64,000 nt of DNA from Streptomyces vilmorinianum (GCF_005517195.1 NZ_CP040244.1:7396001-7460000), one strand, 5' to 3'. Positions 35,378-44,582 are shown, counted from the first letter of the stretch. Numbers and translations: made by a program. The notes: generated from the sequence alone by a model not told the origin.

Positions 35378-36120
35378 CGGCCCTCGGTCTTCGCCGCAGC
35401 CGCCGCCTTCGCCGCCTCGATCGCCTCCGTGAAGGTGTCGAGCGGCTGCGCGCCCGCGATCGGCCGCCCGTTGACCAGGAAGGACGGGGTCGAGGTCGCC
35501 CCCAGCGAGTACCCCTGCTCCTGGTCCTTGCTCACCGCCTCCCGCGCCGCCGCGCCGTCGGTGTCCTTCGCGAACCGCGCCAGGTCAGGGACGCCCGCCT
35601 CCTTCGCGAGGGCCGCGAGCCGCTCCTTGCCGAAGCCCTTCTCCTTGGCGCCCTCCGCGTACGCGGCCTTGTGGAACTCCCAGAACCGGCCCTGCTGCCC
35701 CGCCGCCCACGCGGCCCGGGCCGCCGCCTCCGACTCCTCACCGAAGATCGGGAAGTTGCGCCACTCGATGCGCAGGGTGCCGTTCTCGACGTACTTCCTC
35801 ACCAGCTCGGGCTCGGTGTCCCGGGCGAACTTCCCGCAGTAGCCGCACTTGAAGTCGGCGTACTCGATCAGCACGACGGGCGCGTCCGGCCGCCCCAGGG
35901 CCAGCTTGTCGCCGGCGTCGCGGCGGGCGTACGCCTCCAGCTCGGGGTAGACGCCGTTGCCCGGGTCGGCGGAGACCTCGGCCACGGCGGACGAGGAACC
36001 GGCGGAACCGCCCGACGAGGGCTTGGTCGCGGTGTACGAGACGAGAGCGAGCAGGGCGGCGGCGACGGCCACCCCGGAGATGATCACGATCGGCTTGGAC
36101 TTGGACGTGGACGTGGACAT
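35374..36120 (-). CDS. DsbA-family thioredoxin-like protein, membrane anchored
   Basis: A 248-residue protein. An N-terminal anchor (IVIISGVAVAAALLALVSYT) is followed by a thioredoxin-fold DsbA/DsbG-type domain with active site DFKCGYCGKF (CGYC) near residue 97 and the cis-proline loop GATSTPSFLVNGR. It acts outside the membrane in disulfide exchange. The ATG at 36120 follows GGAG at 7 nt. It is second in a three-gene unit: lipoprotein, DsbA-like, CcdA-like. Confidence 0.92.
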   Translation of the reverse strand: MSTSTSKSKPIVIISGVAVAAALLALVSYTATKPSSGGSAGSSSAVAEVSADPGNGVYPELEAYARRDAGDKLALGRPDAPVVLIEYADFKCGYCGKFARDTEPELVRKYVENGTLRIEWRNFPIFGEESEAAARAAWAAGQQGRFWEFHKAAYAEGAKEKGFGKERLAALAKEAGVPDLARFAKDTDGAAAREAVSKDQEQGYSLGATSTPSFLVNGRPIAGAQPLDTFTEAIEAAKAAAAAKTEGR

Positions 36121-36171
36121 GCGGAAACTCCTGCACACAGAAACGGACGAGGACGGACGGCTCAGCCCCGC

Positions 36172-36519
36172 CTAAACGCGCAGGATCGACAGCTCCACCG
36201 GTGACAGCGGTACGAGCTCCGGCGGCTCGGGGCCCGGTGCCGGGTCCCGTACTCCTCCGTCCCCGCCCCAGACCCCGCAGGCCGTCCGCTCGCCCGTGAG
36301 CGCGGGGAGCAGCTCGCCGAAGCCGGTCGGGCGCGGCGGCGTCGCCGGCCGGGCGGCGCCGTCGTCCGTGTGACCCTGGCCGCAGCCCGGCGGGATCCCG
36401 GCCGGTTGCACCACCACCTGCGTGCTCGCCCCGGCCTGGGGCGCACCGCACCCCAGCAGCCCCAGCACCACGCCCACCAGCGCGGCGAACGCCGCCAGCG
36501 CGCGGACGGTGCGGAACAT
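36172..36519 (-). CDS. Small cysteine-containing lipoprotein
   Basis: A 115-residue protein with a lipoprotein signal (AAFAALVGVVLGLLGC, lipobox LLGC). The exterior part has two more cysteines (GCGQGH and TACGVWG) that could form a disulfide handled by the DsbA-like protein encoded 51 bp downstream. No family recognised. The ATG at 36519 follows GAGAGG at 7 nt. Confidence 0.78.
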   Translation of the reverse strand: MFRTVRALAAFAALVGVVLGLLGCGAPQAGASTQVVVQPAGIPPGCGQGHTDDGAARPATPPRPTGFGELLPALTGERTACGVWGGDGGVRDPAPGPEPPELVPLSPVELSILRV

Positions 36520-36620
36520 AGGGGTACCTCTCGGCTCGACGTGCCCGAAATATTACGGGCCGCACCGCCCTGGAAATCGGTTCGCCGGTTCTCCGCCCGG
36601 GGTGCGATCCTGGGGTCCGT

Positions 36621-39600
36621 ATGTCTACTTCCTTCGCCGCCCTCCAGTCCGTCCTGGCCGAGGTCTCGCTGCGGGACGCCCACCGGCTCGGCCGCCGCCT
36701 CGAGGGCGCCCGCCGCATCCGCAAGCCCGAGGCCCGTGAGGCCGTCCTGGACGAGATCGCCGCCGAGGCCGGCAAGGCCAAGGAGCGCGTCGACGGGCGG
36801 GCCGCCCGCGTGCCCGCGGTCACGTACCCCGAGCAGCTGCCGGTCTCGCAGAAGAAGGACGCGATCCTGAAGGCGATACGCGACCACCAGGTCGTGATCG
36901 TCGCCGGTGAGACGGGCTCCGGTAAGACGACGCAGATCCCCAAGATCTGTCTGGAGCTCGGCCGGGGCGTGCGCGGCATGATCGGCCATACGCAGCCCCG
37001 CCGGCTCGCCGCCCGCACGGTCGCCGAGCGCGTCGCGGAGGAGCTGCGCACGCCGCTGGGCGAGGCGGTCGGCTGGAAGGTCCGGTTCACCGACCAGGTG
37101 AACCCGGACGCGACCTTCGTGAAGCTGATGACGGACGGCATCCTGCTCGCCGAGATCCAGACGGACCGCGAGCTGCGCGCCTACGACACGATCATCATCG
37201 ACGAGGCCCACGAGCGGTCCCTCAACATCGACTTCCTGCTCGGCTATCTGGCCCAGCTGCTGCCCAAGCGCCCCGACCTCAAGGTCGTGATCACCTCCGC
37301 GACCATCGACCCCGAGCGCTTCTCCCGCCACTTCGGCGACGCGCCGATCGTCGAGGTCTCCGGCCGTACGTACCCGGTCGAGGTCCGCTACCGGCCCCTC
37401 CTGGAAGAGGACAGCGAAGAGGCCGACCGCGACCAGATCACCGCGATCTGCGACGCCGTCGACGAGCTCCAGTCCGAGGGACCCGGCGACATCCTGGTCT
37501 TCCTCTCCGGCGAGCGCGAGATCCGCGACACCGCCGACGCCCTCCTCAAGAAGCAGCTGCGCAACACGGAGGTCCTCCCCCTCTACGCGCGCCTCTCCCA
37601 CGCCGAGCAGCACCGCGTCTTCCAGGCCCACCCCGGCCGCCGGATCGTCCTCGCCACCAACGTGGCCGAGACCTCGCTGACCGTCCCCGGCATCAAGTAC
37701 GTGATCGATCCGGGCACCGCCCGTATCTCCCGCTACTCGCACCGGACCAAGGTCCAGCGGCTGCCGATCGAGCCGGTGAGCCAGGCCTCCGCCAACCAGC
37801 GCAAGGGCCGCTGCGGCCGTACGTCCGACGGCATCTGCATCCGTCTCTACTCCGAGGACGACTTCCTCGCCCGCCCGGAGTTCACGGACGCCGAGATCCT
37901 CCGTACGAACCTGGCGAGCGTCATCCTGCAGATGACCGCGGCCGGCCTCGGCGAGATCGAGAAGTTCCCCTTCATCGACCCGCCGGACCACCGCAACATC
38001 CGCGACGGCGTGCAGCTCCTCCAGGAGCTGGGCGCGCTCGACCCCACGCAGAAGGATCCGAAGAAGCGTCTCACCGAGCAGGGCCGCAAGCTCTCCCAGC
38101 TGCCGGTCGACCCGCGCCTGGCCCGCATGGTCCTGGAGGCGGACAAGAACGGCTGTGTACGGGAAGTCATGGTGATCGCGGCCGCGCTCTCCATCCAGGA
38201 CCCGCGGGAGCGGCCCGCCGAGAAGCAGGCCCAGGCCGACCAGCAGCACGCCCGCTTCAAGGACGAGACGAGCGACTTCCTCGCCTTCCTCAACCTCTGG
38301 CGGTACATCCGCGAGCAGCAGAAGGAGCGCGGCTCGTCCTCGTTCCGCCGGATGTGCAAGCAGGAGTACCTGAACTTCCTGCGCATCCGCGAGTGGCAGG
38401 ACATCTACGCGCAGCTGCGCACGGTCGCCAAGCAGATGGGCATCCACCTCAAGGAGCCCTCGGCGGACGCTGCCGCGCCGGAGCAGTCCGTCCACGTCTC
38501 CCTCCTCGCCGGCCTCCTCTCCCACATCGGGATGAAGGACGTGAAGGAGGGCGCGAAGAACGAGTACCTGGGCGCCCGCAGCGCCAAGTTCGCGGTCTTC
38601 CCGGGCTCGGCGCTCTTCAGGAAGCCCCCGCGCTTCATCATGTCCGCCGAGCTGGTGGAGACCTCGCGCCTGTGGGCCCGGGTCAACGCGCGGATCGAGC
38701 CGGAGTGGATCGAGCCGCTCGCCCAGCACCTGATCAAGAAGACGTACAGCGAGCCGCACTGGGAGAAGGACCAGGCGGCCGTCATGGCGATCGAGAAGGT
38801 GACGCTCTACGGCGTGCCGATCGTCACCGACCGCAAGGTGAACTACGGGCGGATCGACCCCGAGGCCTCCCGTGACCTGTTCATCCGCAACGCGCTCGTC
38901 GAGGGCGACTGGCGCACGCACCACAAGTTCTTCGCCGACAACCGCAGACTCCTCACCGAGGTCGAGGAGCTGGAGCACCGCGCCCGCCGCCGGGACATCC
39001 TCGTCGACGACGAGACGCTCTTCGACTTCTACGACAAGCGCGTGCCCGAACACGTCGTGTCCGGCGCGCACTTCGACTCGTGGTGGAAGCACAAGCGGCG
39101 CGAGGAACCGGAGTTCCTCGACTTCGAGCGCGAGATGCTCATCAACGAGAAGGCCGCCGGGGTCACCAAGGCCGACTATCCGGACTCCTGGCGGCAGGGG
39201 CAGCTGAAGTTCCGGGTGACGTACCAGTTCGAGCCGGGCGCCGACGCGGACGGTGTCACCGTCCACATCCCGCTCCATGTCCTCAACCAGGTCACGGACG
39301 AGGGCTTCGACTGGCAGATCCCGGGCCTGCGGGAAGAGGTCGTCACCGAGCTCATCCGCTCGCTGCCGAAGCCGATCCGCCGCAACTACGTGCCCGCGCC
39401 GAACTTCGCGACCCGCTTCCTGGACTCGGCCGTGCCGCTGCAGGAGCCGCTTCCGGTCACGCTCGCCCGCGAGCTGCACCGCATGGTCGGCGTCCCGGTC
39501 GCTCCGGAGGACTTCGACCTCTCCCGGATCCCCGACCACCTGAAGATCACCTTCCGGATCGTCGACGAGCGGCGCCGCAAGCTCGCCGAGGACAAGGACC

Positions 39601-40571
39601 TGGAGGCGCTGAAGCTGAAGCTGCGCCCCAAGGCCCGCCAGGCCCTCTCCAAGGCCGCCGCGGCCGCCACGGCGGGCCCTGACGGCTCCGGGCAGTCCCT
39701 GGAGCGCACGGGGCTCACCGACTGGACGATCGGCACGCTCACGAAGGTCTTCGAGACCCGGCGGGCCGGGCAGCCGGTCAAGGCGTACCCGGCGCTGGTG
39801 GACGAGGGCGCGACCGTCGCCGTACGGCTCTTCGACACGGAGGCCGAGCAGGCGCAGGCCATGTGGCGGGGCACGCGGAAGCTCATCCTGCTGAACATCC
39901 CGGTGAACCCGGCGAAGTTCGCCTCGGACAAGCTCACCAACCAGCAGAAGCTGGCGCTGTCCCGAAACCCGCACGGCTCGATCCAGGCGCTCTTCGACGA
40001 CTGCGCGACCGCCGCCGCCGACAAGCTCATCGCGGACCACGGCGGGCCGGTGTGGGACGAGGAGTCCTTCCGGAAGCTGTACGACAAGGTCCGCGCCGAC
40101 CTCGTCGACGCGACCGTCCGGACGGTGGACCAGGTCCAGCAGATCCTGGCGGCCTGGCAGGCCTGCGAGCGGCGCCTGAAGGCCACGAACAGCCTGGCCC
40201 TGATCGACAACCTGACGGACGTCCGCGAGCAGCTGGCATGGCTGATGCCGACGGGCTTCGTCACCAGGACGGGCCTGCGGCGGCTGCCGGACCTGATGCG
40301 CTATCTGGTGGCGGTGGACCGCCGGCTGCAGCAGATGCCGACGGGGGTCCAGCGGGACACCACGCGCATGGCGAAGGTCCACGAGATGCTGGACGAGTAC
40401 GCCTGGCTGCTCGAACAGCTCCCCCAGGGGAGGCCGGTGCCGAAGGAGGTCACCGACATCCGCTGGATGATCGAGGAGCTCCGGGTCAGCTACTTCGCAC
40501 ACGCGCTGGGCACGGCGTACGCGGTCTCGGACAAGCGGATCGTGAAGGCGATCGACGCGGCGGCGCCGTAA
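36621..40571 (+). CDS. hrpA: ATP-dependent RNA helicase HrpA (DEAH box)
   Basis: A 1316-residue protein, close to the length of E. coli HrpA. Motifs are VIVAGETGSGKTTQIPK (motif I, about 93-108), TQPRRLAARTVA (Ia), IIIDEAHERSLN (DEAH, about 192), ITSATIDPERFSRHF, NVAETSLTVPGIKYVIDPG, and QRKGRCGRTSDG (VI). HA2/OB-type regions and a long C-terminal DUF3418-type domain follow. E. coli HrpA resolves stalled or collided ribosomes and processes mRNA. The ATG at 36621 is preceded by a GGGG run. It is divergent from the redox operon. Confidence 0.95.
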   Translation: MSTSFAALQSVLAEVSLRDAHRLGRRLEGARRIRKPEAREAVLDEIAAEAGKAKERVDGRAARVPAVTYPEQLPVSQKKDAILKAIRDHQVVIVAGETGSGKTTQIPKICLELGRGVRGMIGHTQPRRLAARTVAERVAEELRTPLGEAVGWKVRFTDQVNPDATFVKLMTDGILLAEIQTDRELRAYDTIIIDEAHERSLNIDFLLGYLAQLLPKRPDLKVVITSATIDPERFSRHFGDAPIVEVSGRTYPVEVRYRPLLEEDSEEADRDQITAICDAVDELQSEGPGDILVFLSGEREIRDTADALLKKQLRNTEVLPLYARLSHAEQHRVFQAHPGRRIVLATNVAETSLTVPGIKYVIDPGTARISRYSHRTKVQRLPIEPVSQASANQRKGRCGRTSDGICIRLYSEDDFLARPEFTDAEILRTNLASVILQMTAAGLGEIEKFPFIDPPDHRNIRDGVQLLQELGALDPTQKDPKKRLTEQGRKLSQLPVDPRLARMVLEADKNGCVREVMVIAAALSIQDPRERPAEKQAQADQQHARFKDETSDFLAFLNLWRYIREQQKERGSSSFRRMCKQEYLNFLRIREWQDIYAQLRTVAKQMGIHLKEPSADAAAPEQSVHVSLLAGLLSHIGMKDVKEGAKNEYLGARSAKFAVFPGSALFRKPPRFIMSAELVETSRLWARVNARIEPEWIEPLAQHLIKKTYSEPHWEKDQAAVMAIEKVTLYGVPIVTDRKVNYGRIDPEASRDLFIRNALVEGDWRTHHKFFADNRRLLTEVEELEHRARRRDILVDDETLFDFYDKRVPEHVVSGAHFDSWWKHKRREEPEFLDFEREMLINEKAAGVTKADYPDSWRQGQLKFRVTYQFEPGADADGVTVHIPLHVLNQVTDEGFDWQIPGLREEVVTELIRSLPKPIRRNYVPAPNFATRFLDSAVPLQEPLPVTLARELHRMVGVPVAPEDFDLSRIPDHLKITFRIVDERRRKLAEDKDLEALKLKLRPKARQALSKAAAAATAGPDGSGQSLERTGLTDWTIGTLTKVFETRRAGQPVKAYPALVDEGATVAVRLFDTEAEQAQAMWRGTRKLILLNIPVNPAKFASDKLTNQQKLALSRNPHGSIQALFDDCATAAADKLIADHGGPVWDEESFRKLYDKVRADLVDATVRTVDQVQQILAAWQACERRLKATNSLALIDNLTDVREQLAWLMPTGFVTRTGLRRLPDLMRYLVAVDRRLQQMPTGVQRDTTRMAKVHEMLDEYAWLLEQLPQGRPVPKEVTDIRWMIEELRVSYFAHALGTAYAVSDKRIVKAIDAAAP

Positions 40572-40607
40572 CCGGGGGCACCGCTTCCGGGTGTCGCCTT
40601 GCGCCGG

Positions 40608-40638
40608 TTCGACCAGACCCTCTGACCTGCTGTACAGT
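40608..40638 (+). promoter_or_regulatory. Candidate promoter of the second tRNA-Asp
   Basis: TTCGAC and TACAGT (40633-40638) are separated by 19 bp, 34 bp before the tRNA. The -35 is weak. Confidence 0.45.
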
Positions 40639-40672
40639 CTTCTTCGCAGCCCCCACTGAGGGCTGCGAGCAT

Positions 40673-40746
40673 GGTCCTGTGGAGCAGTTGGTTAGCTCGC
40701 CACCCTGTCAAGGTGGAGGTCGCGGGTTCAAGTCCCGTCAGGATCG
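40673..40746 (+). tRNA. tRNA-Asp(GTC), copy 2
   Basis: A 74-nt gene identical in sequence to the copy at 34234-34307, here as a single-gene unit after hrpA. Confidence 0.96.
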
Positions 40747-40752
40747 CCGAAG

Positions 40753-40784
40753 AGAAGGCCCACACCGATCGGTGTGGGCCTTCT
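40753..40784 (+). terminator. Terminator of the second tRNA-Asp
   Basis: AAGGCCCACACCGATCGGTGTGGGCCTT is a perfect 14-bp self-complementary stem, 8 bp after the tRNA, followed by CTTC. Confidence 0.88.
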
Positions 40785-40887
40785 TCGTCGTGCCGCTTCG
40801 TTGCGGTCCCGTGTATTGACGCCGTCCGCCGGCCGCCGGTACCCCAGACATCAGGGAATCGGGGGCCCACACCGGAGGTGGTCGCGC

Positions 40888-41067
40888 ATGGCCGCGGCAT
40901 CCGCAGCACGGCAGTCGAGGCATGAGGTACGCGCGCTGCTGCGCGCCCATCTGGCGGCCGCCTCCCGCTTTGGGCACATCACACAGCGGTGTTCCGTCTG
41001 TCACCGCCTCCTGAGGCTCGCCATGGAGCTCGAGCAGACCGAGGACGAAAGTCCCACCAGCCCATGA
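40888..41067 (+). CDS. Small DUF6274-like protein
   Basis: A 59-residue protein with HEVRALLRAHLAAASRFGH followed by a CSVCHRLLRLAME motif (CxxCH). This resembles the Streptomyces DUF6274 family from memory. The paired cysteines and histidine suggest metal binding. The ATG at 40888 follows GGAGG at 9 nt. No function known. It lies between tRNA-Asp and the convergent bldC. Confidence 0.72.
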   Translation: MAAASAARQSRHEVRALLRAHLAAASRFGHITQRCSVCHRLLRLAMELEQTEDESPTSP

Positions 41068-41242
41068 CCATCGGCGGGTTGAGGACGCCGCCAGGAGTGG
41101 CAGGCTGGTTCTTGGCAAGACCTCGCCAGTGTGACGGGTGTCACCGAACGAGTTTTACAAAGTGCCCCGCTTATGCCCTTCCTACACCCGCCCCATTTAA
41201 TATGTGCAATTGCACCAACCTTCAAGCTTCGTGAGCGGGCAC
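41068..41242. other. AT-richer gap between the DUF6274-like gene and the bldC terminator
   Basis: No gene found. The stretch 41140-41230 is clearly poorer in GC than the window (TTTAATATGTGCAATTGC). With the bldC terminator and the bases behind it, the gene-free interval runs to 41398. Confidence 0.5.
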
Positions 41243-41282
41243 AAAAAAGATCGCGCTGGACCCGGCGGAGTCCAGCGCGATC
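41243..41282 (-). terminator. Intrinsic terminator of bldC
   Basis: GATCGCGCTGGAC pairs with GTCCAGCGCGATC (13 bp) and on the minus strand is followed by TTTTTT, one of the few classical intrinsic terminators here. Confidence 0.9.
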
Positions 41283-41398
41283 GATGACGTAGAGCCTGTT
41301 GGGGCAGGCGCCCGTCGGCAGAGCTTGGGGTGGGCGGTCCAGGTTGGGGGACCCGGAAATGCCCGGTCTTACGGGGTGTTACGAGTACTGCAGGTACC

Positions 41399-41605
41399 TC
41401 AGGCCTCGCTGCGCTGCTGCGGAATACCCGCCAGCAGGGCGCGGACCTCAGCCTCGCGGTACCGGCGGTGTCCACCCAGGGTGCGGATGGACGTGAGCTT
41501 TCCTGCCTTCGCCCAACGGGTCACCGTCTTCGGGTCCACGCGGAACATCGTGGCGACCTCGGCGGGGGTCAGCAGCGGCTCGGCATCAGGGGTGCGAGCG
41601 GTCAT
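41399..41605 (-). CDS. bldC: Developmental regulator BldC
   Basis: A 68-residue MerR-like single winged-helix protein (LLTPAEVATMFRVDPKTVTR, then RTLGGHRRYREAEVRALLAG). Length and sequence match Streptomyces BldC, which binds cooperatively to direct repeats and delays sporulation genes during vegetative growth. The ATG at 41605 follows AGGAGG at 6 nt. The gene has a long upstream non-coding region and a strong terminator. Confidence 0.97.
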   Translation of the reverse strand: MTARTPDAEPLLTPAEVATMFRVDPKTVTRWAKAGKLTSIRTLGGHRRYREAEVRALLAGIPQQRSEA

Positions 41606-41623
41606 GAGCGGCCTCCTCGGGAG

Positions 41624-41645
41624 AACCGAACCTTCTCGGTTCTTT
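41624..41645 (-). promoter_or_regulatory. Inverted repeat in the bldC leader
   Basis: AGAACCGA and TCGGTTCT flank ACCTTC, forming an 8-bp hairpin or dyad about 20 bp upstream of the start codon, close to the ribosome binding site. It could be an operator or an RNA structure affecting translation. Confidence 0.5.
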
Positions 41646-42142
41646 CCTCTAAATTCTGCACCTTGACCCGCGTTGCCCGAAATGGCGGACGCGAGCCGAG
41701 TCGGTTATAGGACGAACGGCTTGTCCTCGGCACTACAACTACACCATCCGTCCAGCCACGTCGGCCAAACCGATGGAATTGCCCTCGCAGGTGTTCATCA
41801 GCGGGCGGAAGTCGATGGACCATGCCATAACGGACAGTCACGCCACTGTGACGATCAGTCACAGAGCGATCAGGAGTCGTCAGACCCCCCATAGAGTGCA
41901 ATGCTGAGTGTTCCGCCCATACTTGGACGGAAGGAACCCTCCCCGGACTCCTTGTCCTATTTTGGCACGAGGGTGGGCGATGGGCGCAAGGGCGTAGTAA
42001 GTGCTGTCCGTCACGCTTGAGCCAAAGGCCCGGATCGGGACCTACGTCCCGACACACACGCACCAAGGTCCTCACGAGCGCACACCGAAGCCCCGCGACG
42101 CTCAATGATCATTTACATCAGCCGGATGTGTTCTGTCGATGA
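41646..42142 (-). promoter_or_regulatory. Long non-coding region upstream of bldC
   Basis: No gene is supported in the roughly 540 bp between bldC and the next gene. Minus-strand CCTATAACC at about 41702-41710 is a plausible bldC -10 region. Otherwise I see only short dyads, such as two TGATCA sites at 42105 and 42136 with ACATC/GATGT between them. Confidence 0.45.
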
Positions 42143-43009
42143 TCAGTTCGCGAACTGCAGGTTGCGGATCGCCCGCCACCGCTCCGCGACCCGGCCGTAC
42201 GCCTCGCTCGCACCCTCTCCGTCACCCTCCCGCAGCGCCGCGATCCCCTCGGCCACATCCGCCGCCGACCGGTCCGCCGCGAGCCGGTCCGCCGACAGGG
42301 CGTGCACCAGACCGCCGTAGTCCAGCTCCACCAGCGCGCGCGGATGGAACTCCTCCAGCCATCGGCCGACCTCGACCAGACCCTCGGTCAGCGGACCCTC
42401 GTCGATCGCCTCGCGCAGCGTCCGCAGCGCCCGCGCCAGCCGGCGCCGCGCCTGGACCATCGGCGTCCGGTACCGCAGCACCGCCGCCGAGCCCTGCTCC
42501 CCCGGCACGTACTCCCGCTCCTCGTCCGCGAAGAGCGTGAACCAGCGCACCGGCACCTGCCAGACCGCCGTACGGATCCACGGGCGCGCGTCGGGGTTCC
42601 GCTGCCGCCAGCGCTCGTGGTCCGCCGCGACCTGGGCCCGCACCACCGGCGGCAGCATCACGTCGAGCACCGGACCCGGCAGCGCCCGCTCCGGCCACGC
42701 CTCCCTCGCCTCCCCCAGCTCCTCCAGCGCCAGCCAGCCCCGCAGCCGGGTCCGCCACGGGCAGACCATGACCACCCCGTCGACGTACGCGACGAAGGCG
42801 TCACCGCTCTCGTGGACCGGCACCGGGACCGGCGGCGTCGGCAGCAGATCCGCGAGCGAGCGGCGGAGTTCGTCCTGCGCGGTCGGGGTGTCCGCCCGGC
42901 GCGCGTACCGGGCCCAGTGCCCCCGCTCCGGCTCCGGAAAAGCCGCCAGCGGCTCGTACACGCGCAGATAGGTGGCATACGGGACGAGGACCGAGGAGGC
43001 GACCGACAT
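42143..43009 (-). CDS. Conserved hypothetical protein adjacent to bldC
   Basis: A 288-residue protein, soluble, with no signal peptide. Recognisable features are YLRVYEPLAAFPEPERGHW at the N-terminus, several tryptophan-rich segments (TAVWQVPVRWFTLFADEERE) and a helical C-terminus ending RNLQFAN. I recognise no domain. From memory it corresponds to S. coelicolor SCO4090 and keeps its position between bldC and vdh in streptomycetes. The ATG at 43009 is taken as the start. Confidence 0.8.
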   Translation of the reverse strand: MSVASSVLVPYATYLRVYEPLAAFPEPERGHWARYARRADTPTAQDELRRSLADLLPTPPVPVPVHESGDAFVAYVDGVVMVCPWRTRLRGWLALEELGEAREAWPERALPGPVLDVMLPPVVRAQVAADHERWRQRNPDARPWIRTAVWQVPVRWFTLFADEEREYVPGEQGSAAVLRYRTPMVQARRRLARALRTLREAIDEGPLTEGLVEVGRWLEEFHPRALVELDYGGLVHALSADRLAADRSAADVAEGIAALREGDGEGASEAYGRVAERWRAIRNLQFAN

Positions 43010-43168
43010 GTCGCAAATCCTTCCACGGAGGTACTCCGGGAGGGGGTGATCCTCAGCACTGAGGCGGATCTACGCCCAGGTAGGACTTACTCTCTTGCCG
43101 AACCGGTCCCGCCACCACCCGCAGGGGGGACCGGCGTATCCGCCGCTTCGTACTTGGGAGTCACCACC

Positions 43169-44269
43169 GTGACCGATGTGACCGGCGTTCCTGTCGTTCC
43201 TGCTGACGTGCTGCACACTCTGTTCCACTCGGAGCAGGGTGGCCACGAGCAAGTCGTGCTCTGCCAGGACCGCGCCTCCGGCCTCAAGGCCGTCATCGCT
43301 CTCCACTCCACCGCCCTGGGCCCGGCCCTCGGCGGCACCCGCTTCTACCCCTACGCCACCGAGGCGGAGGCCGTCGCCGACGCGCTGAACCTCTCCAGGG
43401 GCATGTCGTACAAGAACGCCATGGCCGGCCTCGACCACGGCGGCGGCAAGGCCGTGATCATCGGGGACCCCGAGAAGATCAAGACCGAAGAGCTGCTGCT
43501 CGCCTACGGGCGTATGGTCGCCTCCCTCGGCGGCCGCTACGTGACGGCCTGCGACGTCGGCACCTACGTCGCCGACATGGACGTCGTGGCCCGCACCAAC
43601 CAGTGGACCACCGGCCGCTCCCCCGAGAACGGCGGCGCCGGCGACTCCTCGGTCCTCACCGCCTTCGGTGTCTTCCAGGGCATGCGCGCCTCCGCGCAGA
43701 CCCTGTGGGGCGACCCGACCCTGCGCGGCCGCAAGGTCGGCGTCGCGGGCGTCGGCAAGGTCGGCCACTACCTCGTCGAGCACCTCCTGTCCGACGGTGC
43801 GGAGGTGTACATCACCGACGTACGCGAGGAGTCCATCCGCCGGATCACGGACAAGTTCCCGCAGGTCACGGTCGTCGCGGACACCGACGCCCTGATCCGT
43901 GTCGAGGGCCTGGACGTCTACGCCCCGTGCGCCCTCGGCGGCGCGCTGAACGACGACACCGTGCCGGTCCTCACCGCGAGGATCGTCTGCGGCGCGGCCA
44001 ACAACCAGCTCGCGCACCCGGGTGTGGAGAAGGACCTCGCGGACCGCGGGATCCTCTACGCGCCCGACTACGTCGTCAACGCCGGTGGCGTGATCCAGGT
44101 CGCCGACGAGCTGCACGGCTTCGACTTCGACCGGTGCAAGGCGAAGGCCACGAAGATCTTCGACACCACCCTCGAGATCTTCGCACGTGCGAAGGTGGAC
44201 GGCATTCCGCCGGCCGCGGCCGCCGACCGGATCGCCGAGCAGCGGATGGCCGACGCCCGCCGCGGCTGA
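43169..44269 (+). CDS. vdh: Leucine/valine dehydrogenase (Glu/Leu/Phe/Val dehydrogenase family)
   Basis: A 366-residue NAD-dependent amino-acid dehydrogenase. Catalytic lysines lie in GMSYKNAMAGLDHGGGKAV. The aspartate region is GGRYVTACDVGTYVADMD, and the NAD-binding motif is KVGVAGVGKVGHYLVEHL. In S. coelicolor, Vdh deaminates valine, leucine and isoleucine for catabolism and supplies acyl precursors for macrolides and fatty acids. The GTG at 43169 follows GGGAG at 8 nt; the upstream open frame is not coding. Divergent from the bldC-adjacent hypothetical gene. Confidence 0.94.
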   Translation: MTDVTGVPVVPADVLHTLFHSEQGGHEQVVLCQDRASGLKAVIALHSTALGPALGGTRFYPYATEAEAVADALNLSRGMSYKNAMAGLDHGGGKAVIIGDPEKIKTEELLLAYGRMVASLGGRYVTACDVGTYVADMDVVARTNQWTTGRSPENGGAGDSSVLTAFGVFQGMRASAQTLWGDPTLRGRKVGVAGVGKVGHYLVEHLLSDGAEVYITDVREESIRRITDKFPQVTVVADTDALIRVEGLDVYAPCALGGALNDDTVPVLTARIVCGAANNQLAHPGVEKDLADRGILYAPDYVVNAGGVIQVADELHGFDFDRCKAKATKIFDTTLEIFARAKVDGIPPAAAADRIAEQRMADARRG

Positions 44270-44582
44270 TTCTCGACAGGGCCGGCCCGCCGGGGTGCTC
44301 CCAGGGGTGAACTTTGTAGGTTCACCCCAATCGAGAGATGACTCACCCCGGTCGGCGGGTCGGCCCTCAAGAAGAGGTTAAAATCGCGATTGACCAGCGA
44401 GGACAGGGCACCTCGATGGTTCTGTACCGGGTCATGTGATGCGTGCGGCGTACCGTATGGCCACGGAAGCAGGTACCGTTGAAGCCCTACGGACCGGTCT
44501 CTCTGCCGAGAGCCCGTTCCGAATCATGAACGCGTGTCAAGACTCTGGGGCCGTCGAGCCCCGTCACCGAGGGGGTCGAGCC
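44270..44582. promoter_or_regulatory. Gap between vdh and the DUF3073 gene with inverted repeat
   Basis: GGGGTGAAC and GTTCACCCC flank TTTGTAG at 44304-44328, a perfect 9-bp dyad 35 bp after vdh, either a terminator or an operator. An AT-richer stretch (GGTTAAAATCGCGATTGACC near 44378-44397) probably marks the DUF3073 promoter. No gene is supported. Confidence 0.5.

Noticed and set aside
36162..40502. A 1446-residue minus-strand frame opposite hrpA
   Set aside because: Shadow of hrpA; the protein is Val/Leu/Arg/Asp-rich with no motif.
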